Source of the DNA: Brevipalpus yothersi
Taxonomy: Eukaryota; Arthropoda; Arachnida; Trombidiformes; Tenuipalpidae
Direction of reading: 5' to 3'
Assembly (NCBI GenBank): GCA_003956705.1
Contig: QZCP01000778.1
Location: 252,331 to 316,330 of the forward strand
DNA length: 64,000 nucleotides
Numbering within the stretch: the stretch's first letter is position 1; each line of letters opens with the position of its first letter. Shown one piece after another: positions 38,304 through 51,366 of the stretch. A program made the translations under genes and the position numbers. Below the pieces are notes generated by a model. That model searched no databases, was not told the DNA's origin, and worked only from the letters and a program-made list of their open reading frames with translations.

Positions 38304-39333
38304 TAAGCCTCCTGAAGGAGTCAGAATTACATGTTCTTCGAAACGGAATATGTTCTTTTGGTTTGTGTAATAATTTACACATCAGTATATCGTACGGAAA
38401 AAAGCATATTTTATTGACCAAAAAAATTTTTCTTTGGTTTTTTTAAATTTTCAAGCTAAAATCTTGTCACAAGCACAATCTTCAATCATTTAAATCTATT
38501 CCAAAGGATTATGGCGATCAATCCGCTGTAGTGAATCGTCCCAGTAAGCCCTATGGAATGTCTAGAGACTTATACGCATCTACATCGTTTGGAGGATTCC
38601 GAAAACTTTTTCGTGGGACCCTATGGAAGATGTTCCCAAGCCACTCATGGTGTCTTCATAATCTGTTTATAGAATAAAAACAGAAGAAAATATGAAAAAT
38701 CTCTCATAAGAAGCTTAGAAGAAATCTTTCTAAGATGCTCACCATCAATTCCTGTAGAGGAAAAGAAATTTTTCTCCAAGAAATCAAATCTTCTAACCAC
38801 TTCTTAATTGGATTTGTAATCGTAAGAACTTCTGGACAAAGTGAACCAGAGGCAAACCTCCATGAAGATCTGAAAAATATCCCCCTGTCTCTCTCTCTCT
38901 TTCTCTCTCTCTCTTTCTCTCTCTTGTCCGTGGGAATTGATCTGGAATCAAGTTCTGAACAATTCTCATTTCATGTGCCAAGTCAATAGATGGCGAAATA
39001 GAGTGCCGAAAAAAGTTGAGAACAACTTTCTGGAAGTAAAAGAGAGAGAGCAAAACTTTTTGCTCTCTCGTTTCACGAAAAATTCTCAAACTTTGATTGA
39101 GACTTCAGAAAAGACTTGAATAAGTTTTGACTCAAAACTTTTGAGTAAAAAGACGTTCCTCTATGTTCAAGTGAACGATGATGACTACCTTTTCTCTGTG
39201 GAGCTGATCATTTGGCTGCTTTTAGCGTGTTTCATCATGTGTTACATGTGTTGACCCTCTCTTTTCCGCTCTTTCCTTGACTCAATTCTATGCCAATAAT
39301 CAGTGTTCATACACTTCCCATGTTCCTGCCCGA
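38304..39333. other. 3' region of the K+ channel and upstream DNA of the GPCR
   Basis: Contains the K+ channel poly(A) signal (38673-38678) and a short CT tract at 38887-38923. I see no further gene. Confidence 0.5.
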
Positions 39334-39341
39334 TATATAAA
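39334..39341 (+). promoter_or_regulatory. TATA box before the first exon of the GPCR gene
   Basis: TATATAAA, 59 nt upstream of the exon-1 ATG at 39400. Initiation about 30 nt downstream would give a leader of about 35 nt. It supports the separate, distant first exon. Confidence 0.6.
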
Positions 39342-39399
39342 GTCTTTGTAGTGATCTTCTCGTGCGGGACATTGACTGAATTACCGGTGAATAAAAGTG

Positions 39400-40373
39400 A
39401 TGCCACTTCGACTTGATTCCCGTAGAATTGCCTGGAGCATCAGTAAAACATTTTGCGGTAAGTTTATACCATTTGACTTTGGACTTTTTTTAAATCCATT
39501 TTGACGATCCCAAGTTTTGAAAGCGGAAAGGAGAACAGATCGGTAAAGACGATTATGGTCATAAAATGGTAGCGAACCCTTTTTTGGGGATCATAAATCG
39601 CACTTTTTTCTTCACTCTCCATCAAATAGAGAGAAAGAAAGAAGAAAAGAAAGAGAAAGAGAGAGAGAGAGATATGATGGTTGAAATCGAGGAGCAAAAA
39701 AAAACGTTATCCGATAGATAGATGCCTGAGACCATTTTTATGAATTCCTTATTCTGTATATTTTCTATCTTTCTCGAAATCCATGCTCACTTCATCCAAA
39801 AAAAAGTGTTTATTTCAGCATCCATTATGATAATGAATTCCTGAACGATCCTTGTCGAACTGCACATTCGATAGGTGGAGAGAGAAAGAGAAAGAAAGAG
39901 GGAGAAAGAGAGGCGATGAAAAAAGAGACCCTGATTGGAATTCGTTCGAAAATCAGGGCTAAATTTTGTTGCTGATGATACTTGGCAATGAAGCTGATAA
40001 TATGAATGATGATGGTGTGATGATCAAATTTCAGGCGTGGGCTGTTCAATTGAGGTGTTCAATAATCGTCGAGAAAACAGGGTTTGAATTGTGAAATTTA
40101 GGAGTAGAAAATTGAGCTCAAATCAGCTTAAATTCACCTCTTAAACGGTAACTTTAGTGTTATCAATTCCTTCACTTCTCTCTCTCTCTTCTCTCTCACA
40201 TAACACATCATGTATAAAAGCATCATGAAATCATAGTATAACGTTTATACTGGAAAAAATTTTTTAATCCTCAATCCATGTAGTTAGACGCCTTTTTCCG
40301 AAAAAATTTTCATCCAAAACTATGCCGAAAATTACTCGACCACGAGAAAGACTGAAACAGTGAGTAAGTGAGT

Positions 40374-40437
<64 letters not shown>

Positions 40438-41639
40438 GAGATACATAAGAGTAGCCCAAAGTGATCTAAATTAGAAATAAAATTGCGAATTGATTGTAGA
40501 CTGATTGAGATCATAGCAGCGAGAATGGCACCGGAAGGATATACTGGACTGTGTGTATTCGTGTAGGTAACAACTTTTATTGTGTATATGTGTGTGTATG
40601 TGAGTATAAAGAAAATGATCATCATTTCGGCTTCTCATTCTTGATACAGCCTCTCTCACATATTATTATTAGTGGTTCACTGAAAAGGAGGAATAAAATT
40701 TTATGCGAACACAAGATATGAGTGTGCATAATTATCGTCCCAGAATATATAAGTTTTACATTTTTCTCTTTCTCTTTCTTATTCAACTTGTTCCGTGTCC
40801 ATGCTCCATGTCTTGGCATCAGTTTATCTTTTTTACTCCGAAATCAAATTTGATGTAGAAGGCCCACCACGATGACAATATGTAGGTGTGTGTATATTTA
40901 TATATGTATACACACACATTAGCCACGAATCGAGTCCACCAGTAACCGTGTGAATAATTATCAACCAAATACACTGATATGTTTAACACTTTCCCATGAT
41001 TTGTCTTGATGATTGTCTTCTTCCGTTGAAAAAATTTTTCTCTTCACACCATGACTGATGTGATTTTTATCATGACACATTATAAATTCTCAACATCAGG
41101 CACATCTCTTGGTGGACATCTTTTCCCTTTCTATTGGAGAATAATGATAATTATTATTAGAAGTCTTCTTCTCATTATTAACACACAATACGTTGTGTGT
41201 GTATCAATTTTTTCCCCATCATTTGTCATCACATCTTCGATCTCAATCCATTTGAACGCTATCTAAACGTTATCGATCACAATTTTTTATGAAGACAAAT
41301 GATTATTATAGTCCCTCAAGTGATCATCATCATCTGTCAACATGATCAACGTGATCAGGGCACACTTTTGAAAACTGAAAACCCCAAAAACCCTTAGCAA
41401 GTAAAAAACCTCCGATTAGCCCTCCAGGCGAATGACTTTTGGGGTAATTATTCTTCACCACCAAAATTCTAGCGTAACAAGGTAGATGATCCATAACAAA
41501 ATGAGATGCCATAGTGGCACTCGATGATGATTATCTTGCTTAGTCTCCAGTGGCCTTAGCCTTGTGACATTGCTGGTGACCGGCTGATTGATCTTGGAAA
41601 ATCTTTTTTATTGCATGATCATCTTCAGTGATAGAGAGA

Positions 41640-41700
<61 letters not shown>

Positions 41701-44502
41701 GAAAAATGAAATGAAAAAAGTCGATTATCTCTCTTCTCTATCTTGTGTATAGTAATCATAAGGAAAAACAAAGCAATGAAAGAATTGAACAAAGCTTAAC
41801 TGAAAGTCCTCAAAAGTAAGAATAATGAAAGGTTGACCAAATTGTTATGCTCAGTTGATGATAATTCTAAGTCATTCTAAGCAACTATGATCATTAGTTT
41901 TTGTTTCTTTTTCTTTATCTCTTTCGACATCCACATGTACATCCACATCAGGCTCCATTCATTCGATTTATGAACAATTTTGTAGACCAGAATAACATGA
42001 GTAGAGATTGAGATAGAGAAATAGAGAAAGAGAGAAAGAGAGAAAGAGAGAAAGAGAGAAAGAGAGAAAGAGAGAAAGAGAGAAAAAGAGAAAAAAATTT
42101 ACTTGACTCCACTTGATCTCTATCGAATTTACATTTTGTTGCTTGTTTTAATTTAATTTCACTATCAGCAGGTCATTTGAATTTGATATATTTATATACA
42201 TAAATATACCCTCCTCCGTACGGAAAGTCTACTCGTAACATGAAGATTTAAGATCAAAGAGAAAAAGAAGAGGAAAGATTATAAGTTGAGAAAGATGTGA
42301 CCGATTCATATGTTCTTATCTCGATAATCTTGAAAAATCTTGAAAATCTTCAACAATCAGTCTAAGAGAGTAGACTCATCATCATTTCCATACATCCCAG
42401 GGTATCTTTCTTTCTCTCTTCATTCATTCATTCATTTCTCATGCAAATTCATTTGTCTGTTGAAACTTGTTGTCGATGTCCTCCTTTTTCAAACCAGATC
42501 ATAATGCGATATGTATATATATATACACACACACACTTACATTAAACCTGACCAAGCTCAAATTATAAATGAATGAATGAGTGTGTGTGTTGATGAAGGG
42601 AAAGAGAGAGAGAGAGAGAGAAAGTTGATTAAGCTAATTCTCATAATTTATCAAGTCAAAGAAAAATTGACCACTTTTCCCAACTTTTTTGATGGACGTC
42701 AAGCAAGAATTTTTTGCCCTAAAACTTTACTTTCCTTTTCTCTTTCTTTCTTCTTTCTCTCTTGATAGAGATAGAAACATCTTTCTCAAACAATCATCAT
42801 CACCTATCAAAAATTCCACCCAATTCTCTTGGTCAGATTAAATCTTATCTGTTTATGCTAATTTTTTTTCTCTGCTTCTATTAGCATTATATTTGTGTAT
42901 TTGTGCATATGTGTGCGTGTGTGTGTGTGTGTGTGTGTGGGAGGGAAAGAGCATCTGAAAGTTATTTTCTGGCACTTTTTTGTGAAATTTTATGCTTAAA
43001 ATTGTTATGAACTAATAAGAATTCATGAGTACTTTAGATAAGCTCATCTGTTCTTGGTCATCTTAATCACAATCTTTCACCATAGCCTCTTTAATGTTAT
43101 CATATCGAATATGAATTCATCATCAAGTTACCTTTTAATTCGATATGTAAGTGAGTTGAAAAAATTCAATAGCTGTCCAGAATATTACTTATAATTCAGA
43201 TCCACACATGCAACTATCAGTCAAAAGGTTCTTTTTTTTCGCTCTCTCGAAATAATTTGAAATCTGTCCAATATGAACACACTCAAATCATTGGATCAGC
43301 TCCACATAAGCTGATCGAATTAGATGTTGTGTATGAAATAAATCACACACACATACATATATGCATATATACATTTCATAGCCCTCCTGGTGAGTTGAAA
43401 TATTTAAATGAACCCTGATTAGCGTGAAGTTTAAGCCAATCAAGTGTGAAACGTTACATTCAATATTATGTGTCTAGATTGAAGTGTATTGCTGAGTACA
43501 GTGAAGCTCGTCAGTGGAGAAGGAATATTGTGAGAGCCCAGAAGAACGATGATTATTTTAACCTTCATTTTTGTTCTCACTTTTTAACTGACTGACTAAA
43601 TACACACCCGAGTTGAGCCATCATCTTGGATAAATCCTGAGTTAGAGAACCAAAATTTATTTGATTGATTTTTACATCAAGTCAGACGAAAGTAAATTTT
43701 TTTTCTCGCTCTCTCTCTCTCTCTCTCTTTCTTGATTACCATGTAACTTCATCTTGAAATAAAAATATTTCTTCCAATGATCAATGTTGTTAAGTGAAAA
43801 AAAAGATAGGAAAAGAAAAAGATTCAAATGCTCGCCTCTCTAACTATCTCTATCGCTTACATACAGGTGAAAACTGTGTGCGTATATATATTTTCAATTC
43901 ACTTTTCACTTAACTCAAATCAGATCATTTCAACCGATTCATGATGAGGATTCAAGAAAATTTGCCCTCTCTCTCTCTCTTCCTCTGTCCATCGATAAAA
44001 GTTGATGGTTATGCTCGCTTGCTTAGTTAGCCCCAAAGTCCGGACTCCCCAGAATATTTTTTACTCATGGCCCCAACACACACACACATAGCTTTCATAC
44101 TTGCTCTCTCTAACATCTTTTTCTCGTCTCAGGCCAACCATGATTTGATGGTTGAACCATCCAACTGGCCTCCGAACAGTCTGCTATATTCCAGCACACA
44201 CACATACACACACACGGTGTTTCCTATGGAGCGGGATGAAAAGCCCACACACAGGGTTTCGTTCTCTTCTCTCTCTCCTCATCTTTCTTCTCTCTTCATC
44301 AATCCAAAAATGAACATCTCCATAAGAGCCGAAAAAGAGAATATAACAATAACCTGTCCTGATTTGAATAACTGGCTCGAGGTGGCTTCTTTTTCCTCTC
44401 TTTTTAAACCTTTTTTCGCTTTGCTTACTCATCGGCTTCATGTAAGTGAGGTGTGACCAGTAATTAACTTTCGACTTTTTCTTCTTCAATGTTTATCATC
44501 AT

Positions 44503-44541
<39 letters not shown>

Positions 44542-45367
44542 GGAGAAAGTATCAAGAGTCAAAACTTGTGTGATGGACTTGATGAGAGAGTGAATGTACA
44601 TGTATGTACATATTTTTTCACCATAAAATATATACTTTGAAATTTTTAACCATCTTCATCTGGCTGAGTTCAGTGATGTAAAAAAATTCCATTAGACTCG
44701 ATATCGGAAATGCTGATAGATGCTTTCAAAAGTATCAAGCAACATGTATGAACAGTGATCTGTTCACATGTAACTCTAGGGATGGGTAACATTGATGCAG
44801 ATGATAGTCCACACGGTATGATCATCTCCACCATTTCATGGATACATTTTCTTTCTCTCTCTCGGTTAGATCGGCTTCTCCATCATCTCCACCACTAACA
44901 ATACACTTGATAATGACTATTCTTTCTACTTAATTGATATTGTGAGCTCTAATTATTAACCTTGCCCATCAGCTATCGATCGAAGAAGATGAAAATCTTG
45001 CACACAACAGGAATAGAAGATGCTCAATGAATTCAGGTAGAATGACAGCTTGAGCTTCAGAATGATGAATCTAGCAAGAAGATGGAAAAAGAAATAGAAA
45101 GAAAGAGGAATAGAGAGAGAAAGAGAGATGAAGAGTAAGAAATGCTATACAAGCTTGGATCCACATCACGATCTGAGTTGTAATACTGTCCATCAAATCG
45201 ATACCGTTTCATTTGATTTCTGTTCTCTGTTCTTCCAATCAGACCACTCTTTTACCTTGATATATCAGCACGCAGATCAGCCTCCACACCTCTTCCACAC
45301 ACATCATTCACCACACAATTGAATGTGAACCTAAAACTGACAATTAGAATCGAATTAGTCCTATGAG

Positions 45368-45420
<53 letters not shown>

Positions 45421-45643
45421 ATGGCTACATGATAGAGAAGATGGGACGGACTGATTGGGAGTGGAAGAAAAAGAAGCCTCGTGCGTAAGAATCTGGAAGA
45501 GAGAGAAGAACGAATTCTGTTTGGATGAGAGAGATTGAAAAAGTGTGCAAAAGATGAAAGTTCAAAATCATGATTCGAAGATAATCTAGTCCATCATCTT
45601 TTTTTATCCATTTATCGTACCTCATCGTTGGTGACGAGCTGAG

Positions 45644-45678
<35 letters not shown>

Positions 45679-45890
45679 GATAAAAATGATGGCCAAAATG
45701 CTGGCTGAAGTATTTTTTATATCAAGATTTACATCTCCTTTTCTCTTAAATCTCTTTCCATCTGATAGTTTATTCGATTATTGATAGTGTTTTCTTTTAT
45801 TACAATTCAAGGACCCTGTCTATATGATAGAGATCAAAATTTTATGTGTCAACACTCTACAAATCATATTGGCGTGAATTCATTTTCACC

Positions 45891-45960
<70 letters not shown>

Positions 45961-47520
45961 TTCTTGCAAGGAGTGTTTTTGTAACTTTATGACGAATGTA
46001 GTCAATCGAAATTGAAGGAAATCAAGTTATATAACATTTGATATTGTAGGTGCGTGCTGATGGCTAACATCAGGAGCAAACTTCCATCATGATCGTGCCA
46101 ATTATTATTTAAATTAATCCAAATGAGTTACATCCGAAATGGAGTTCCATCACTCTCGAATGGCGGAATGATGATGAACCGACTACTTGTACATAGTATA
46201 GTTCAACAACTTTCTCACATGAACAATAGATACAGACGAGCAATGATCTCTCTCTTTCCTAAGAAGAGAGAAAAAAATTCACTTTGATAAATGTTGACCA
46301 CATTGGAATCGGTTACTTTTTCTCCTTCTTCTTCTTACGTTGGTATGGCTTCCGTTAAATGTGTGAATATTTTGATCAGATGAGATTAAAGTTAATTGAC
46401 ACAACAACAATCATGATGATAGGTCACATGAGATGATTGGGTTGCACGAATTTTTGCTGAGATAGAGAGCAATTTTCTTTCTCTCTCTTTCGTCAGCTTG
46501 TATACTGTATTATGACCACCTTTGAATGGAATATTATCATGGATCCAATATGCAAACAAGAATATGAACCGAAAATTTGGTTTATGCATCATTATTATCC
46601 TGATGGATGATACAATCTTGATATCAATTTTCTCAATTGCTGCACATTAATTTTTGGTGTCTTGAACAGTGTCCACGGTATATGTTAGACACCTTATTCA
46701 GTCTGAATTTTATCGTCACTTTTGATTCGTTTATGATATCATGATTTTTCTCATTGAATCTACATCTATTTACAATTTAATTTCCTTCTCCAGACAAACA
46801 TGAGAGTGGGTCAGTCCGGGGCCGGCCATTGTAGGCGCTATTGAAAAAAAATTTGATGATGATAATCATGACAATACTGAGGGTTTGATGACATGAAGTG
46901 AGATTTACCGTTATATATGCATACAAACCTTGATTCCTCGGAAAGATTTCTGTGTTAATGTGGAAAGATTTGCTTTCCAATTGCGTTCTCTAAAAATTTC
47001 CACAATGCATCATGATGTTAAGTAAGTTGCCGAACGTTATTAATTTTTCTTCACCATGAAGATTCATGACCCTTTCTTGAATGAAAAGATAGCAAGTAAA
47101 GAGGGAGAGAGAGAGAGAATGGAGAAGATTATTGTGAATCCGTGATGCTGCGATGATGTCCACTTTGGCCTCATGGTGTGAGCCATGGAATGGCAGGTCA
47201 GTTTAAAGTCGACGAAAGGTCTCGCATCTTCCAGTTAATCTCATCACATGTATCCTCCAGGAAGAAGATGAAAACGAAGCGGATGATGTAGGAGAGAGAA
47301 AGATAGAGATGGAAGAAAAAAGATGGAGATATACACTAATGAATTCATCATCATCATTCCCAGTGGTCAGTCCCATTCAAGTTATGTTCATTGTATCACC
47401 GTTGAATTTATGTTTCTTCTCTCACCACTAACTCGCCCGCAAATCTTTCTCCACATTCACGGCCATCCCATCACTTGGAATCACCATAATAATCTGCTGG
47501 GGAAGAAGCTTTTCAATTCT

Positions 47521-47562
<42 letters not shown>

Positions 47563-48238
47563 GTTCTGCATTCATTTGCAAGCGAGACTTCAAGTAGCGA
47601 CTATCGGCTGATTTGAGTACGCAAATGGCCGCATCAATCATGGCCCGGTCAATGATGAATGCTAATCACGAGCAACGGAATGATGATGGACAACCGCTGG
47701 GTGGATACATTCTTCCTCTTTCTCTTTCTCTTTCTCTTTCTCTCTCTCCACCCCATCTTTATTTGCATCTTTATCAGCTTTCTTTATAGTTTTTTTGCCT
47801 CCCTCCTCCTCCCCCTCTTCAACCTTTGAATGAAAAAGTAACTTAATGAAAAGAGCTTTGTAAATGGTAATCAGACAATTTTTTTGGTAAGCCCTTGAAT
47901 TTGTGTGTGTATGTGTGCATCTTGAGTGAGCCAAAATCCGGACTAGAGTTATAGATAGACAACATATAAAGGCCCGGAAACGGATTCGGATCAACAGAGA
48001 TGATGGAATGATTCCTCTTTTCTCTCTCTCTTATTCTTCCTCATGAACTTATAGCTTTGGGTTAGATGTTGTTGTTGTTTTTTGTCACCCATCATTCAGT
48101 TTCACCATGAATCGTTTGGAACAAAATTCACTTTGGCAAACTTTGGCAAACTTACGAGTGTGTATACATGTCTTTCGTCAGGTTTCAGTGGAATACAAAA
48201 AATTGGCTCTTCTGGTCGCCTTTTGATTCGCTTCAATT

Positions 48239-48286
<48 letters not shown>

Positions 48287-49085
48287 CTGCTCCTCTTTTC
48301 TTGAAAATTGTATAATGAAAAGTTTTGGATGATTTGATACGGAAAACGGCCAAAAAAGCGTTGTAATCTGGCCACACTCATGTTTTGTTCTCGCTCTTCA
48401 TGCTCTTCTTCCACTTTTTGTTTCTCTCTTTCTCTCTTTCTTTCTTTCTTTCCCTATTTTCCAAGTTATCACCATCTTCAGGGGAGTGAAGAGAAATATT
48501 TCACTTGAAACAGCATTTGCTAAGATGATGTCTTCTCAGTTTTTCGGGCAAAAGCGGTAAACATGTAGGCGTTGGGCCAGGAACACCCGGTCATTGTGGA
48601 AGAGGCTGGCTATAGCCGAAGTAGCGGGTAGAGGCCAAAAGAAGGCTCGCCGGTCAAGCGATTGATTGTGTATACTACACACACATACACAGCCTACTGA
48701 GGCGAGAGAAGAGTATGAAGAGTATGAAGAAGAAGAAGAAGAAGTGGCATGAACAAATGATGATGATTCAGGTCACTCATGGTAGAGAGTAGTATCGGAC
48801 TTGGAATATGTGTGGTTTTGATTGAGCTTGGTCAGCGGGAAAAAAAAGGTAGAAAGAATCATCTATCTATCTCTCTCTCTCTTCATTCGTGTTTGCGAAT
48901 GACAAACAATCCATGGACATGCAAGTGCTTGGAATCTTTTTCAAATCAAAAGAGCGAAGGAAGTGAATCTTTTTTTGCGTGATCATGTTTACAAAAGGCG
49001 ACTTCATGTGTTCATGAGATAATTCGAACTGAATAGAACTTCAGTCTCGGTGGCCTCCAAGTAATGTTGTGTGTGCTGTTCTTTG

Positions 49086-49152
<67 letters not shown>

Positions 49153-51064
49153 AGTTGGTCATTTGAATGGTCACTTTCGTGTTCAACAACTCAGTTAAGT
49201 GCATTACAGGAGCAGCAAAATTTGCTGAAACAGTATTTCCAATTGATGAACGAAATGAAACGAAATGATCTCACATCTTACTTCCATCACACACATACAC
49301 ACACAATATTTAGTTTTACTGGTTAAAGAGCGAAAGAGAGACATCGTGCTGATACATTAACCTGGTGTAGAATTTGAATTACCATGAGCTCTTTGGATAA
49401 CTTTTAACGGTTAGGATTTAGTTTATGAGTTTTGATTTGAGAATAAGAGAGAGAGAGAGAGAAAATTTCTTTTTATTCTTTTTTTGTTTGTCAAATTTTT
49501 CTAAACAGATTGACTGAATGTATACGAATTCCTTAGAAAATACAGGTCAAGTATTATTTGATGGATGTGATTGGGCTTGCATGCCTAAGAAAGGCAGTCG
49601 ATATATATAATATATAATATATAATACATGAGCCAAGTCAGTATGTAAGGAGATGAGGAACATATTTTTCTCATTTCTTCTTTTATTCATCCATTGGACC
49701 AGATTATTATTCATAATTCTCTTCACAACACCTTCAATGTTTCTCTCAATTTTTTTCACACGCATACATACATTTTAAAATAATTATTCATGTATCAAGC
49801 TGAGTTCAACACTTTAGGAAACATTTTCACAGTTGATAAAACATTTTTTTACTCGCTCAGTCTCTTCAACTGTTTGGCCTGTTGATATTTATCACTTTTC
49901 GTTCGATTTGATTATATTTCTTTTCAGAATTTTTTTCTCTCTCTCTCCCAATCATAAAGAGAAGAATTTTCCAATATCCTGACCAGCTGAACTGAGCGAA
50001 GAACAGAGTGTATACTGCATACCTGATTGTGAAGAAACTTTGAGAGAGAGAGAGAGAAAAATATTTCGAGGAAAATAATTACGATAATCCGAAATGATGA
50101 TTCTGATGCATCATTGTGAGCACCATTAGCATTTGGTTAATGATTATACTCTATAATTTGTGATCATGAAGCGACTTATGAAGCTCAATGAGGATTCATT
50201 CTAATGTAACAACAAGTCACAAATGATTTGTGACGAAAAATAACGAAAAAGAGCGTAGAAAAGAAAAGTTAAGATTGTTCATCATTATTATTATTGTTAT
50301 TATTGTTATTATTTTTGCTCTCACTTCTCAACGCCCAACAAGCTGCCAATCAAAAGTGAATTAGAACATCTTCAAAGCAATTGTGAAACTATTCTATTCT
50401 GTAGAGCCTTCAAAAATATACACCTTCAAAAGTTTGATAAAATTAGGCAAACTTGACGAATTCAAGTCATCTAATGATTGTTTCGATTATCTTTTCGGTC
50501 TCTCTTTCTCTTTCTATCTCTTAAGGAATGCAATATATGTCTATTTCAAATATAACTTGCATACCGAAACCAATCAGTCTGCCGAGTGGGTGGTTAAAAC
50601 TAACTTATCCGTTCATACAAGCTACATGATTTCGTTTCATCTCAAATTTATTTGTTGATCGAAAAATTTTCTTCATTTTATTGTTCCTTGTGGCCATTTT
50701 TAGCTAAAACAGGCCAATGAATCGATCAAATTTGTTCACCTAATAACCCACCAAGGTACCCATAATATTTGTCTTAACATTTATCATCATCACTCTTGTT
50801 CACTTGTCATTGAGTGGAAAAAAATTTTGATATCATTTCATTTCCAAATTGAGACTCTCCTCAATCCCATCATCATTCACTTTTCCAGCAGTAATATCAT
50901 TCATTTTCCGGGTAAAAATTATTTCTTCTCTTTCAAATAAAATGCCCTACCAAACACACACACATACACCACCCATCATCTGTCGCACCATTTTCATATG
51001 TTAATTTACGGATCATTTGATTTTACTGGCCCTTTTTGTTTGGGCGGGAAAAGTTTTCGCTCCA

Positions 51065-51114
<50 letters not shown>

Positions 51115-51288
51115 NNNNNNNNNNNNNNNNNNNNNNNNNNNNNNNNNNNNNNNNNNNNNNNNNNNNNNNNNNNNNNNNNNNNNNNNNNNNNNNNNNNNNN
51201 NNNNNNNNNNNNNNNNNNNNNNNNNNNNNNNNNNNNNNNNNNNNNNNNNNNNNNNNNNNNNNNNNNNNNNNNNNNNNNNNNNNNNNNN

Positions 51289-51366
<78 letters not shown>

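Noticed and set aside
41330..41512. A 60-codon minus-strand frame containing a Gly-rich stretch (SPGGLIGGFLLAKG).
   Set aside because: Short, lies in the GPCR intron, and has no splice partner or recognised family.
44067..44456. A 129-codon plus-strand frame starting with a hydrophobic segment, in the GPCR intron.
   Set aside because: Partly translated CA repeat (THTHTYTHT); no family resemblance, and it lies inside an intron of the same strand.
47662..47994. A 110-codon minus-strand frame with a Lys/Glu-rich tail.
   Set aside because: The tail comes from a (CTTTCT)-type repeat and the start from random sequence; no second exon.
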